Shown piece after piece: positions 23,801 to 36,195 of a stretch of 64,000 nucleotides of DNA. The stretch spans positions 31,693,513 to 31,757,512 of the forward strand of contig NC_080677.1 in assembly GCF_030445035.2 (NCBI RefSeq). The letters run 5' to 3'. Below the pieces are notes generated by a model, which saw only the letters and a program-made list of their open reading frames with translations, did no database searches and had not been told where the DNA came from. Every line of letters starts with the position of its first letter. Within the stretch, counting starts at the first letter, position 1. Made by a program: the position numbers and the translations under genes. Source of the DNA: Dasypus novemcinctus (Eukaryota > Chordata > Mammalia > Cingulata > Dasypodidae).

Positions 23801-25015
23801 TCTTAAAGGAGATAAGAGAAGGACTGAGTGGACTACTGATGTTTAATGTATGTAGAAGTTCTAATTAGCTTTACTGTAAAATTGTGGAAATGTATAGAGT
23901 GGATGGTAACACACAGTGAGTAACAGCTAGTTTATAAATGGGGATGTGACTGAAAATGATAGTCTAGTTATGTAAATACCAATTGACAGAATGCTTGAGA
24001 ATAATCTAGGAACTGGATAGCACGGTAAACCAAGAGGTGGGTGAGAATTGCAGTTGATGGTACAGATGCAGGAGTGTCATTTGTGGCTAGAGCAAATGTA
24101 CATCACTACTGCAGGGTATTGGGAATGTGGAAAAGCATGGGAAAAATACAGCCAGAGTGACCTATGGACTGTGGCTAGTAGTAATAATATAATATTCTTG
24201 CATCTATGCAAAAGATGTACTGTGTTGATACTGAGGCAGTAGGGAAAAAGTGAGCCAAATGTATGGTATGGACATGGCAATAATCAGATGATATTATTTT
24301 ATCTGTAACAAATGACACACCACATTGTGTTGTATTGATGGAGGGGTGTGGTTTGGGAATTCTGTACATGTACATAATTGTTTTATAAGTTTACAACTTC
24401 TGTCATAAAAAAATATGTTTAAAAAATAATAATAGGGTGGGTTGGGGGAAAAACACACCAAATGTAAGATAAGAATTATGATTAGTAGTAAGATTTTGAC
24501 AGTGTTTTTTCATAGTTTGCAACAAACGTCTTATGGCAATATAAGGTGTTGGTGGAGGGTTGATGTATGGGACCCCTGTATGATGTTATGCATGTTTGCT
24601 TTGTAAGTTCACAACTTTTACTATACACTTAATTGTTTATGTAAGTTCATATATAAATGATATAAAAATAATAATCGGATTGGTTACGGGAAAATACTTT
24701 AGTAGTAGTATTTTGACAATGTTCTTTAATCATTAGTCAAAAAGGTTTAAAAACAATGCAAGTTATTGGTGGTAGGGTGAGATGTTATATGTGTTTGTTT
24801 GATGTTATATGTTTGCTTTGTAAGTTCACAACTATTATACATTTATTGTTTATGTATGTTTATGTATGAGTGATATATTTCAATTTTTTAAAAAGTTAAA
24901 ATAAATTTTAAAAATTTAAAAAAATTAAAAAAAACACAGATGCTATGCCAGACTGCCAGCTCCTTAGGGATAAAATAGTATTGTAATTGGTTTTCAACAC
25001 AGAATTAAAAAAAAA

Positions 25016-25390
25016 TGGGGAAACAGACTTGGCCCGGTGGTTAGGGCGTCCGTCTACCACATGGGAGGTCCGCGCTTCAAACCCCGGGCCTCCCTGACCC
25101 GTGTGGAGCTGGCCCACGCGCAGTGCGGATGCGCGCAAGGAGTGCCCTGCCACGCAGATGTGTCCCCCGCGTTGGGGAGCCCCACGCGCAAGGAGTGTGA
25201 CCCGTAAGGAAAGCCGCCCAGCGCGAAAGAAAGTGCAGCCTGCCCAGGAATGGCGCCGCACACACTTCCCGTGCTGCTGACGACAACAGAAACGGACAAA
25301 GAGACAAGACGCAGCAAATAGACACAGAGAACAGACAACCGGGGGGGTGAGGGGGGAGATTAAATAAATAAATAAATCTTTAAAAAAAAT
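25016..25390 (+). repeat. DAS-type tRNA-derived SINE
   Basis: A full unit: tRNA-like head with A-box area 'cttggcccggtggttagg' and B-box area 'gcgcttcaaaccccgggcc', a GC-rich body ('gaaagtgcagcctgcccag'), an 'agacacagagaacagacaac' segment and an 'aataaataaataaatctt' A-rich tail. One of the young, similar armadillo copies in the window. Antisense ORFs of 80-117 codons over it are artefacts common to every copy. Confidence 0.9.
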
Positions 25391-25519
25391 GTTAGTGCTG
25401 GAAAGGGCTTAACTGACCTTTGATCATGACCTTGTACAAGTCACCCTTCTCAGGCCATTAGTTTTCTCATCCATAAAATCATAAACAATGTGGCCTAATA
25501 CTAAATGCTTGCTTGGAAA

Positions 25520-26205
25520 CTTGAAAATGAAACAAATTTTTAAAAATTGCGAGTTAAGAAAACAAATGTTGGTGAATGTGGAGAGATTAGAACCCTCATA
25601 CTTTGCTGTTGGGAATGTAAAAAGTGCAGCCCCTCTGGAAAACAGTTTGACAATTCCTCAAAAGGATGAACATAGAATTACCATATGACCCAGCAGTTCC
25701 ACTCCAGGTATATACCCAAGGGAAATGAAAAAAATATATCCACAGAAAAACATACATGAATGTTCATAGCAGTATTATTCAAAATAGCTCGATATCCTTC
25801 AACTGATGAATGGATGAGTAAAATGTGGTATATCCATGCAATAGAATCTTATTCAGCCATAAAAGGAATGAAGTTCTGACACATGCCATAACATGGATGA
25901 ACCTTGAAACATTATGCCAAATGAAAAAAACCAGGCACAAAAGGCCATGTATTATATGATTCTATTTATTTGAAAAGTCCAGAATAGGCAAATCCATAGA
26001 GACAGAAAGTAGATCAGCGGTTTCCAGGGGTTAGAGGGACAGAGGAATGCCAGGGGAGTGACTGCTAATGGGTACGGAGTTTCTGAAGAGATGACTTAGG
26101 TGGTGATGGTTGTACAACAGTGAATGTAGTAACCACTGATTGCGCATTTTCAGTTGGTGAGTTTTGTGGCATGTGAATTATATCTCAATTTTTAAAACCA
26201 AGGGA
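25520..26205 (+). repeat. L1 3' end (older)
   Basis: Typical L1 3' wording on the + strand: 'ctttgctgttgggaatgtaa', 'accatatgacccagcagttc', 'gaatcttattcagccataaa', 'tgttgtacaacagtgaatgt'-like text, and the end 'gaattatatctcaattttta'. 5'-truncated and diverged. Confidence 0.75.
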
Positions 26206-26227
26206 AAAATCAATAAGTATTTATCTC

Positions 26228-26458
26228 TAAATCAGTGGCTCTCAACTGGGGCAATTTTACCAACCAGGAGATAATTTGGTAATGTCTGGAAACATTTTTG
26301 GTTTTCATAGTTGGGGAGGTGGAGGGTGGGAAGATGTTATTGACATCTAGTGGATAGAGGCCAAAGATGCTGCTAAACCTCCTGCTGTGCACGGGATTAT
26401 CCACCACAGTTATCCGGCCCCAAATGTCAATGATGCCAAGTTTAAGAAACTGATTAGG
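26228..26458 (+). repeat. MER20-like hAT DNA transposon
   Basis: Matches the MER20 order: 'cagtggctctcaactggggc', 'taatgtctggaaacattttt', 'tgacatctagtggatagagg', 'gatgctgctaaacctcctgc', closing 'ttaagaaactg'. A non-autonomous fossil of about 230 bases. Confidence 0.75.
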
Positions 26459-26574
26459 TGTATGTTCCACAGGTACCTCAAACTCAGTTTAGCTCTTTGT
26501 TTATCTCTCATATCATAGATGGGATAAACATTATGATTGCTGATTTGCCTTTTACATTTTTTTTTTGTCTTTTA

Positions 26575-26665
26575 CACCAGACTGTGAGCTCTTTGAGGAC
26601 AGAGTGTGTCATTTACCTTTGAGTCCCTCAATAAACTCAATAAATATTTGAATGAGTAGTTGAAT
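26575..26665 (+). repeat. L2 LINE 3' tail fragment
   Basis: 'agactgtgagctctttgagg', 'cctcaataaactcaataaat' and a short 'gaatgag' run are the signature end of L2. Confidence 0.6.
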
Positions 26666-27844
26666 GAGCAGAAGCTATGGCATTATACTTACATTGGGTG
26701 AATAACTACTGCATAAACTTTTTTCTAAAAGATTTTTGTTTAGCAGATCAAGTTTATTTTACTTTGGATCATAAATAGATGCGTTTTGTTACACGTAACT
26801 GCCCAAAGAATCTTGCAGAATGTGCAACTTTCACAAAGTTTTGTTAGTGAAAAGTTGGCTTATGCTGTAGTAAAACTGACTGAAGAAACTAACGGCGGGG
26901 GAAAGGGTGGAAAGGAGTAAGCATTTTTCGTAGCAAGCTTAAGTCTAACCCTTTATATACTTTAAATATTAACTTGCATGCAGATAAAGCGTGCACCTAT
27001 TTCCCTTAATGGAACACAGCAGTCCCAGATGTAATAATCTTTTATAACATGCTACATAGTCTTTGAAGGTATAAGGTAAATCCCATAATAACCATATGAA
27101 TTATTCAAGGGATTCTGTGAATAGTTAGATGTTTGAGAGTGTCTTTGCTGTTCTATTGATCCGACACCATTATAATGGAATATATACTCAGCCACAACTG
27201 CGTCCAAGCCTAAGGAAACCCCAAATGGACTGGACCTACTCCTTGGGCACTCTTATTGTGCAGATTTTTATTTTCACTTGTGTTATAAGCAATCAGAGAT
27301 GTGTACAACATGTCCTCTTCTCATGCAGGGAGAAAGGCAAATCTGAGCAGAGAACAGGGCAATGTTATCCACAGGCATAAATTCTGTCCAGGCTGCTGTC
27401 AGCAGCCCACTGCTGCTCCGGAAAACAGCACAAGTTACTACCAGCCTCAGGAACTGCCCCCTTGAGCCCGCACAAATGGCCAGCCAGGAGGGAGTCACCT
27501 GCCCGAGTGGCGTTTTTAGCCATCTTTCAGTTCAATTGAAGAGGGAGCTTACAGACATCATAGGGATTTGTAATGCCCCATGCGAGGTGTCAGACCGGTA
27601 AACTAGCATGTCCATCCCACAGAGCTGCACGTGGGATCTTCTCTCCTCAGTGGCAGGCAGACTGAAGATGACCTTTTACTATTTAATTATATTCATCATT
27701 TAATAATTCAAGAATACTTAAGAAGCTTGGAGGCTTCTTCATTCAGATTAGAATTAAACTCTTTCAGAACATTGATAGGAAAATACAGTAAAGCAGAGAC
27801 ACTTGGCAGCCAGCCTCTGGGGAGAGCTTTGGCGTGGCTTGGCT

Positions 27845-27935
27845 TCTGTCCCTGAGCTGGGTTCTAGGCCTGGCTCTGCACTAACCTGGGTGATAATGGA
27901 GATCTGCTTCCTCCTCTGTAAAAGGAGGGCATTCC
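27845..27935 (+). repeat. MIR fragment
   Basis: 'ggttctaggcctggctctgc' and 'cctcctctgtaaaaggagg' are core MIR landmarks; the ends are missing. Confidence 0.5.
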
Positions 27936-30900
27936 CTCATCTCCAAGGTTTTTTTTACCTCTAAATTCTGATTTCCCTTAGTTAAGGGTTTAAGAAAATG
28001 TGAGGCAAGTGCTTCTGACAGTTTTGGGACTGTCTCTGGTTAGGTGTTATTTATTGCTCAGGTAGCCATCTCATTTATTAGGGTTTTTTTTTTTTTTTCA
28101 TAGCCAGGAATAGATTCAGAGATCAATACATTTTTATTAATGATAGTCCGTCATGCCTGGTAAAGAGATGGCAAGAGGACTCATCTAGAATGAGCCACTT
28201 GAATAAACCTGACACACAAGCTTAGCTACAAGCTGCATTTTGGCAGGCCTCGCTGTAAGCTGTAAAATAATGACATTGGCACAGGGAGAGACTATGGAAA
28301 CCTTCCTTACAGCCAGACCTATAAAATGAAAGGGCAGGTTTGGGGTGTGTTTCAGCCTTGGCTCTATATGCAAATCCCATGACTTTTTGAGTATAACTTT
28401 TTATCTTCAAAAGGACAAAATTTGGCATTTGCCTTAGTCATTAAAAATGACAAATGCCTAAAATGGTTTAGAGTTGGGATTATTGAGGGTTAGAACAAAT
28501 ACTCTTTTAGATCAAGCAGAATTGTAGAGTAGAAAACCTCCCACTGATGTTGTCAAATCAGAAAATAAAATAAAAACCTTTCACTGTTTTCCCTTTTGTC
28601 ATATGAAATTGAAATAATTGTTCCTAGTTCTCCTTATAAAAATGGATGGTCTCAGACTTTTGGAGGCGAATTATTCCTCCTGACACCATTCAGAAATAGC
28701 CTTGTGCCCTGAAAGAGTTAATTCACCTCCAGATGGACCATTTCAGTCCTTTTGAGCAGCCTGAGTTAAGATGATATCAAGTTCACTATTCTTTTACATT
28801 TGCTTTATTTCTATTGGACTTAATTTTCATCGCATTTATGGATAGCATTTGAAATATCCTATGGTATTTTTAGACTCCTTGAGGGCTTTTCCAAAAATTT
28901 CACCTTAGTCTTCTAACTGCACAGATTCTAACTGCAAATGTAGCTTTCATCTCCTGTCTCTCCCAAACTCTCTGTGACCTTAACCCTGACCCGAAGCCTG
29001 CTCTCTATAAGTGCCAAACATGATTCATTCTCCTTGCTTGGTTTAGTTTTGTTCCTTTAATGAGCCAAGATGACCAGGGAGAACCGATAGCTTCTTTGTG
29101 CTAATGCAAGTATACTCTGGTAGTTAACACCTAACTTATTTATTTGGCTTCTTTTTTTTGCCTAGAATTGACCCATTATCTCAGAGATGAAAAGTCCATA
29201 TTTTAGACAAAGGAGATACAACAGTTAACAACGTTAACAAACAAGTCAGGAGACACTAACGCTAGCATGAAAAATAACGCAAACTACGAAAGAAAGAGTC
29301 TTTATATTTTGTACCTCAGTTGCCATATTTTAGACACAGCACAAATGTTCAGTAAGCGCGTATTTCATTATGCGGTTTCTGTCCAATGTGCTACTGCTCA
29401 GAAATAACTTCCTCTTTTGAGTTTTAGGAGTTGTAACATCTTCAAATTAAAAATTTTGGTGTTTTTGACTTTATGGGCTGAACGTCTTATTTCTACAGTC
29501 TCTATACTATCGTTTTTGATATAGTTATGTCTGTAGGCATGCTTTTTCAACTCAGTGTTTAATCCATATTATCTGATTTTTTTTTCAAAGTTGCAATGCC
29601 AGAAGTGGGCCATCAAGGACGCTAAGAAGGTGACAAGCAGGGAGAGACTTTTAAAGAGAAGATTTATGATAGGTTTCATTTCTCTATTGTCCGACTTTCC
29701 ACTTTCAGTACAACTCATTTCAGGTTGGTAGGGGTCTGTCCATGGGGTCCTGACAAATGTGTTTTTATTCCTTGTGAATTTATGCTTGCTTCCATGTCAA
29801 AATAAACAACAAAAAACCCAACATTGAAAACAGATATGACTTGGGACAGTGGCTTGTTCTCTGAATTTGCCCTTTCCTGGTCATTTCATTTAATTTCTGG
29901 CTGGTCCAACTAGCAGTATTAGAAGCTGCCCCTTCCAACATCGGATGCTCCTTGCATTGCTCTGTACTCGTAGCCATTTAGTGTAGCCCCTTTAATAGGT
30001 CGGTGATGCCCTGAAACTTGTATACTTGTGCCACCACAAATCTTAAAAGATACCATTTTCTTGGCAGCTTCATCCTCCCAAGATGAATTGGATGGTGGGG
30101 CGTGAAGGACAGCGTTCTAACCACGGGACGAGGACCAGGGAGGGTGGCGCGCCCATGTCCCCACACAGGCCCCGGGAACCCTCCAGCTGAAGGACAGCAG
30201 AAGGATTCAGGAAGGGCCATTAGTCACAAGCTGGAATTCTGCTGTTTTGCTGTTGTTTTAAACAAGCTGATGTCCTCTTTCTGAAAATACCTGGTTGTGC
30301 TTCTACTTGAACAGCGGAGATGGCATGCCTCATCTACCATACAGCTTTACGTACTCACCCTCCTCAGAAGCAAAATGGAAACTTCAAAGAAAATTCTCCT
30401 CAAGGCAGTCACACAGTTATCTAATCTCCACCTCTTCACAGCTAGGACATCTTTTCTTGTGTTAGCCCTGTTATGCCAGATGGTTTCCTTTTGTTAAAAA
30501 AATCATAAATGAATTCTGCATGGTCAGGTATTGTCATCTTTGCAGATAATTTTCTTTGCCTAATGTCCTATCTGATGGGCCATTCTGTGTATTATATGCT
30601 ACATAATCTCCACAAATGTATACTGTGGTCCATAAAACTGCCATACTGTTTTCAGAAACTAGTAATTCACAAAGTAAACCTGAGACAGTGCTGTTAATAA
30701 ACACGAATTGCAAACAAGAAGGTAGTAAGTGGAAATAATGCACTCATTTAGGAGTAATAAAGCCTTTGATCTTTCTTTGAAGGAAAAAGTCTATGTTTAA
30801 ACTACCCATTCAGAGACAGCCAGATGCCCATAAAGAGCAGTGCTTTGCTTTGATAGAAAATCACTGAGGCCTGTCTAGCAGGTCTGGTTTGTAAACAGAT

Positions 30901-32729
30901 TAGTTAAGGGCTCATCAGAACTGATTTGCATAGGCTTCTGTGAGCCCAAGTCACTTCTTCAACCTTAATGAGCAATGCAGTTTCTAGGTTAGAAATAGCA
31001 CCTTTTTTTCCCCCCTAGCTAGAAATCTTAGATAATTACTTTGTGGGAAAGGGAAAGTTTTTCATATAAAGTGAACCCTTCTTGTCCTCAGTTAATTGGA
31101 AAATGATGGCCTAAAATTTGTTTTGGTTGTTCTAAATGGTGAAGAATATAATGAAGGAACTAAATTATGAGCTAAAAAATTAGGTTAAAACAAGGCTTTC
31201 CTCCCTTTCTCCATTGTTTGAGAAAAAAAGGATTAATCCAAATTGGGTTTGTTTGTCTTTTCTCTGGAAAATGGGACTACAAAGTAATCTATAATTATTT
31301 ACGGATGACCTCCCTTGAGCCAGGCTATTTTAGCCCTGGGGATCCAGTGGTGGACAAGGCAGACAAAGCCCTACCCTGGTGGAGCCTAATTTCTAGAAAA
31401 ATGGGCCAGTGTTCAGATCAGGAGAAGGAAGGAATGTGTCAGGTTAAGCACTTACTGAAATTTCTAACACAGTGTCTCAAGCTAGCAGCCATTTGCTTGA
31501 GAATTGGTATCTCTGGCAAGACACGTATTTCCAGAGAGGACAACCCGATCAATCTCATTGACTTTTATTTTTGATTTTCAGATTTATCAGTAATCACCAT
31601 TTGTAAGTAATTCAGAATATCTTCACCTTAAATTCTGGAGTGAATAAAATAGAAGAAAACCTTTGCTTACTCCGAGCACTTAATGGATAACAGATACTGC
31701 AGCTCGTAGGAAAGAAATGATAACATTGGAAAATAAATCATTTCAAAATAAAATGAAATCATTTCTGACGTTTTCAATTCTGACCTTCCAAAACTGCAGT
31801 GGGTTGATGGTGGACAAATAGTCTCTTTCTTTCTTTGACTGGCGGCGGCATCGTTCTGTTCAGGACAGATGTTTTCAAGCATTGTAAATGTTGGTGACAC
31901 TAACCTGCTCAGCTGAGAACGTGGGTTTAAATAACAACCTTCAGCTTTTGTGTCCTGCCTTATCAAGGCCAAGGACCTCAGCCTTACCCTCCTTCCTAAA
32001 AGTGAGATCAAATCAGCACAGTCCTATAAATGTCACCTTGGATACATTCCACTTGGGAAAAAAACGGTCCAGCTCTGGTAAGTGTTAGAAGAAAGGCTGG
32101 GGACAATTTCATCCTGACTTGGACAGGACTCCAGATCCTGTCCAGGTAATTCAGATGGATAGGGGATGTAAAGGGAGGCCATGCCCCCTGCTCTGCAGAT
32201 GGATTTGATTAGGCAAAGGAGGAAGAAGAGGCCTTGCTAGGATGCCTGCTTGTGACGATTGCTAGGGAGATGGTTCCAGTAAAGTCCATTGAGACCAAGT
32301 GAGACACATGTACCCCTCCCTAGGAAAGCTGTGGCCTGTGGATTCTGTTTCTCTCAAGAGAACATACATGAGTTCTTGGTGGGGCTTACAGTTCCTTGCT
32401 CCACCATTTCCTGCCAGGAGACCCCCTTCCAGTGGGCCCGGTCCACATCTCTCTCACCTTCCATTATGGGCATGTATCTGATTGCCTCTTACAGGCAGGG
32501 TCCTATTGCCCCTCTAGATGGAGACTGACAAGAAGGCTCCAACCCACCTGCTTTCTCCGGCATCCCCTTAATACATATTAGCACAAGCATCTTTGCCACA
32601 CCACAGTGGGAACACAGGCTGTCCCCATTCTGCCCCTTCTTTCCATGGGCATCTCTTTCCAGTCCACAACTTTCTTGCTCAAGCCAGCATGAGGCAGATC
32701 AGCAAGTCCACTGCCTAAGCAGATGTCCA

Positions 32730-32850
32730 AATGTCTCCTTGAGGGTAAGGATCATCCCAGGGCCTGGCACATACAGCATGGGCTCACCAAATACTGCATT
32801 TGTTGGATGGGTGAATGAATAAATGAATGAATGAGATACCTGTTTTCTCT
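32730..32850 (+). repeat. L2 LINE 3' tail fragment
   Basis: 'ccttgagggtaaggatcatc', 'cagggcctggcacatacagc', 'ggatgggtgaatgaataaat': the classic L2 end with GAAT-type tail repeats. Confidence 0.65.
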
Positions 32851-33479
32851 TCTTATAAGCTTCCCCAATTTTTATCAGTAATTCTCTCGGCACCTCCCCT
32901 CTTTTGACTTGCCAGGAATAGAGCCAAAGGCAAAGCTCCAGCTCTCTTTGTCTTCTGCTCCCACAGGCTCTGGAGCAGGGTGGATTGGAAGGAAAAGGGG
33001 ACTGATTGTGGTAAGGCAGGTTTTTCCAATTCTCAGGAAGCCTAGGCTGGGACTATTTGGGTGGTGCTGGGCCATGGCATCTGGAAGTACTCCTTCATGT
33101 GGGAAAAAAGGTCAATTCCGGAGCTTCAGGAAGAGTCCATCAAACATCTAGTCATGCATGTAAAGCCACTAGCACAGACCCTACTCTATAGTAAATGCTC
33201 AGTAAATGTAGCCCTTCTCCCTCCTAGTGTGACAGCGTTTGAATGCTGTCAGGTAAGGTCTTTGGCTGGAATTACAAGCCTGTTCTACTGAAATGCAGTT
33301 GTGATAACTGAGCTTAGAGAGCACAGAAACCCACTGTAACAGGAACCAAAAGCTTTGCTTAATCATGTTTTCCTGGGCTAAGATATATGAGTGAGGTCAG
33401 TTTAAAAACACTCCTTTATTTTTCAAACTTATAACCAAACTTTTGAAAATAATGATGAAAGTCATCCTTCCCCCACTCA

Positions 33480-34680
33480 CATTCCTCCTTTTTTTACCTA
33501 AAAATTGTTTTATTTAGAAAAGTTGTATGTTTACAGAAAAATCATGTAAAAAGATACAGCATTCCCCAATATCCACCTATTATTAACACTTTTAATTAGG
33601 GTAGTACCTTTGTTACAAATGATGAAAGAATATTATAATTATACTGTTAGCTATAGTCCATAGTTTACATTAGGGTATATTTTTTCCCATATGCCACCCT
33701 ATTAATAACACCTTGTGTTAGTGTGGTAGATCTGTTATTGTTCATTTAAGTACACTTTTATAAATATATGATTGTTTAAAATAGGGTTCCCTATATTATA
33801 CAGTCCTGTGTTATATCTTTTAATTTTTATTCTAGTATCAAATGTATAGCCCAAAATTTACCCCTTTTTAACCACATTCACATATGTAGTTCAGTGCTGT
33901 TAATTATACTCACAATATTGTGCTACCATCAGCACCATCCATTTCCAAAACTTTACAGTCAACCTAAATAGGAAATCTGCACAAATTAAGCATTCACTCC
34001 CCATTCCCTACCTCCAACCCAGCCCCTGGAACCTGATATTCTAGTTTCTGACTCTATGAGTTTTGCTGCTTCTAATTATTTCATATCAGTGAGATCATAT
34101 AATATTTATCCTTCTGTGTCTGGCTTTTTTCACTCAACAACGTATCTTCAAAGTTCATCCATGTTGTCACATGTATCAGAATGTCATTCCTTTTTAATGC
34201 TGAATAATATTCCATCATATGTATACACCACATTTTGTTTATCCATTCATTGGTTGATGGATACTTGGGTTGTTTCCATCTTTTAGCAGTTGTGAATAAT
34301 ACTGCTATGAACACCTGCGTTCAAATGTCTGTTAGAGTCCCTGCTTTCAAGTCTTCTGGGTATATACTTAGAAGTGGAATTGCTGGGTCATATGGTAAAT
34401 CTAAACTTTCTGAGGAACTGACAAACTCTCTTCCACAGAGGCCGCACCATTTTACATTCCCACCAGCAGGGAGTAAGTGTTCCTATTTCTCCACATCCTC
34501 TCCAATACCTGTAACTTTCCATTTTTTCCTTTATTTTCTTTTAAATGTTACATTCAAAAAATATGAGGTCCCCATATAGCCATGATAGTGGGTGTAAAAA
34601 GATACCTCATTGTGATTTGCATTTCCCTAATAGCCAGTGATGTTGAGCATCTTTTCATGTGCTTATTAGTCATTCATTTC
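33480..34680 (-). repeat. L1 3' end, antisense
   Basis: A long antisense L1 3' part: 'ttttatttagaaaagttgta', 'ttcagtgctgttaattatac', 'tgtctggcttttttcactca', 'aatattccatcatatgtata', 'ggttgatggatacttgggtt', 'gtggaattgctgggtcatat', 'cattgtgatttgcatttccc'. About 1.2 kb, 5'-truncated. ORFs at 34056-34579 are repeat-derived. Confidence 0.8.
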
Positions 34681-34714
34681 TCTCCTTTGGCCTCTCTCCT
34701 CTCTTAACATGGAA

Positions 34715-34915
34715 ATATTGAGGCTGTGTAGTCAGACCATGAAGAGGGCAGGGCCAAGCCTGAGTCCCAGGCACATGAGTGTGGCCTTCAGGACGTGACT
34801 TAGCTCTCTCAGCCTCAGTTTTTCTCATCTTAAAATAGGGATGATAACAGCCCCTACATCATGGGGCAGTGCCAGTGATGGAGTCTGCCACTTAGTAGAT
34901 GCACAAATAAAATGA
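34715..34915 (+). repeat. MIR SINE
   Basis: 'cctgagtcccaggcacatga', 'tctcagcctcagtttttctc' and 'cttagtagatgcacaaata' in MIR order. Confidence 0.65.
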
Positions 34916-35389
34916 AAAAGCTCTTATTATTAGCTGTTGTTAACCAGGAACCCATGTGGTGAAAAGCAAAATTGGTCAATAAGATTTTAACCAGCCATCT
35001 TATATTTCAAATGGTTGTTGATCAGTTCACAAGAGGGTAGGTGAATCTCCTTGTAGGAGTAGATTTTTCTTCTCCTGTGCCATAGGCCTTGGTGAAGATA
35101 TGAGAAACTTGGCTCTCTCAAATGGTTGAAGAGAGGTAAAAAGCATGCTGGACTTGCTGGCTACATCTGCTAAGACAGATGAAATGGTTTGCAAGGCATG
35201 TCCTGGAAGACAGAGCTGAAGACAGTTCAACCTCACCTCACTGATGGTGTCTGGGAGGGTCCAGAGGGATCACTGGAGACTTTCAGTCCTCCCTTCCTGT
35301 ACTCTCCATCCCCCAATCTTTGCTGTAGAAATCAGTCATATTGTTATCAAGCAAAGCCTTGCTGCCTAATATGCATGGAGTCATTTTTA

Positions 35390-35830
35390 TGACACCAGAA
35401 TTTTGAGAAAAGAAAGAGCTTTATTGTGAGGCTGATCAGCAAGGAGACAGGAAACAAGGCTCAAATCTGTCTCCTCGACTTGAGAGCTAAGGGAGATTTT
35501 ATGGGGATGGGAGTTGGGTGCTGGTGTGGTTTGATTGGCTAGGCAGAGGTTTGCCCATATATGGTAAGACAGGCTTTCTACCTGATTTTCCTTGTTGAAG
35601 GACCTTTTGCATTGGATTTTCATCTGACATCTCTTGAATCACTCAACTTTGATACAGAGGGAGGTGATTTTATTTCTTGGGTCTCAGAGGCCAACTAAGG
35701 ACAGGCTCAAAAGGAGAAGAAGCTACTACTAACATTTCAAAAGGAGAAGTTACAGGAAAACTAATTGATTTTGGGTGGTTTCATTGTGTATAGTGCTATA
35801 TTAATGCAATTTCAAAGCACATTCCCACCT
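35390..35830 (-). mobile_element. probable solo LTR of an endogenous retrovirus, antisense
   Basis: On the minus strand the order is promoter-like 'ccccataaaatctccc' (near 35500), about 80 bases of transcribed-type sequence, then 'cacaataaagctctttc' (polyadenylation signal near 35420) and a short U5-like end near 35390. This U3-R-U5 spacing is that of a gammaretrovirus-like LTR. No flanking internal region or coding remnant is seen. The far end and a target duplication could not be fixed. It may be lineage-specific. Confidence 0.4.
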
Positions 35831-35984
35831 CCATCCATTCAGTTTGGTGCCCACCCCCACTTCCACTTAGAAATTCTGGAACTGTCAATCACTTGAGGGT
35901 CTCTCTAAACCACCCCAGGGATTACTTCTCACTTCAATTTGAAAGACTGCTCACTAAATGTTTACAAACCTAGGGACTGATGCA

Positions 35985-36195
35985 CTAATATGCTGCTGGG
36001 AGTGGGGGCGTTGTGGAGAGTATACATTGATAGAACCTTTCTGGAGGGCAACTTGCCAATAAACAAACAAAGCCTGAAACATGAGCACACTCTTTGACCC
36101 AGTAATTTCAGTCTTAGGAATTTATCTTAAAGAAATAATTAAACACTTTACAATTAAGTACATAGCAATATATTTACAAATGCATCCATTCATCT
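35985..36195 (+). repeat. L1 3'-region fragment
   Basis: 'ttctggagggcaacttgcca', 'ctctttgacccagtaatttc' and 'ttaggaatttatcttaaaga' correspond to the L1 3'-proximal ORF2/UTR wording. Confidence 0.6.

Larger units (their letters stand above)
20744..24935 (+). mobile_element. L1 LINE, internally deleted (half-L1 layout), flanked by target-site duplications
   Basis: A 4.2 kb element with both ends present. In order: a GC-rich 5' UTR starting with 'cagcaagatggcggcacag' (20744-22160, with repeated monomers); an ORF1-type coding region (about 22180-23060); a short ORF2 piece (about 23147-23800) showing the RT-thumb-type sequence around NIPCSWIG and KLIYRFNAI; and a long AT-rich 3' UTR (about 23820-24900) with about 240-base tandem units and an A-rich end. 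Flanks share 'acagatgct' ('aaaacagatgct' at 20732-20743; 'aaaacacagatgct' at 24931-24944). The endonuclease, most of the reverse transcriptase and the ORF2 C-terminus are missing, so total length is far below the 6-7 kb of a full L1. It is not capable of autonomous movement. Confidence 0.8.
26666..33470. other. repeat-poor intergenic block
   Basis: About 6.8 kb with almost no recognisable transposon. I can only pick out a partial MIR (27845-27935), a short piece of the 18.9 kb-type repeat (31310-31400) and an L2 tail (32730-32850). AT-rich single-copy stretches (26690-27130, 28190-28760, 30480-31120) contain homeodomain/octamer-like words such as 'tatgcaaat' (about 28367) and 'ggtccataaaac' (about 30628). 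No exon or long ORF is recognised. Position downstream of HIBADH makes it candidate regulatory DNA for the HOXA/EVX1 side, which is inference only. Confidence 0.55.

Noticed and set aside
25016..25090. A possible tRNA gene from the A-box and B-box pattern
   Set aside because: The acceptor stem does not close, and the same head recurs in every SINE copy followed by the SINE body; it is a tRNA-derived SINE head.
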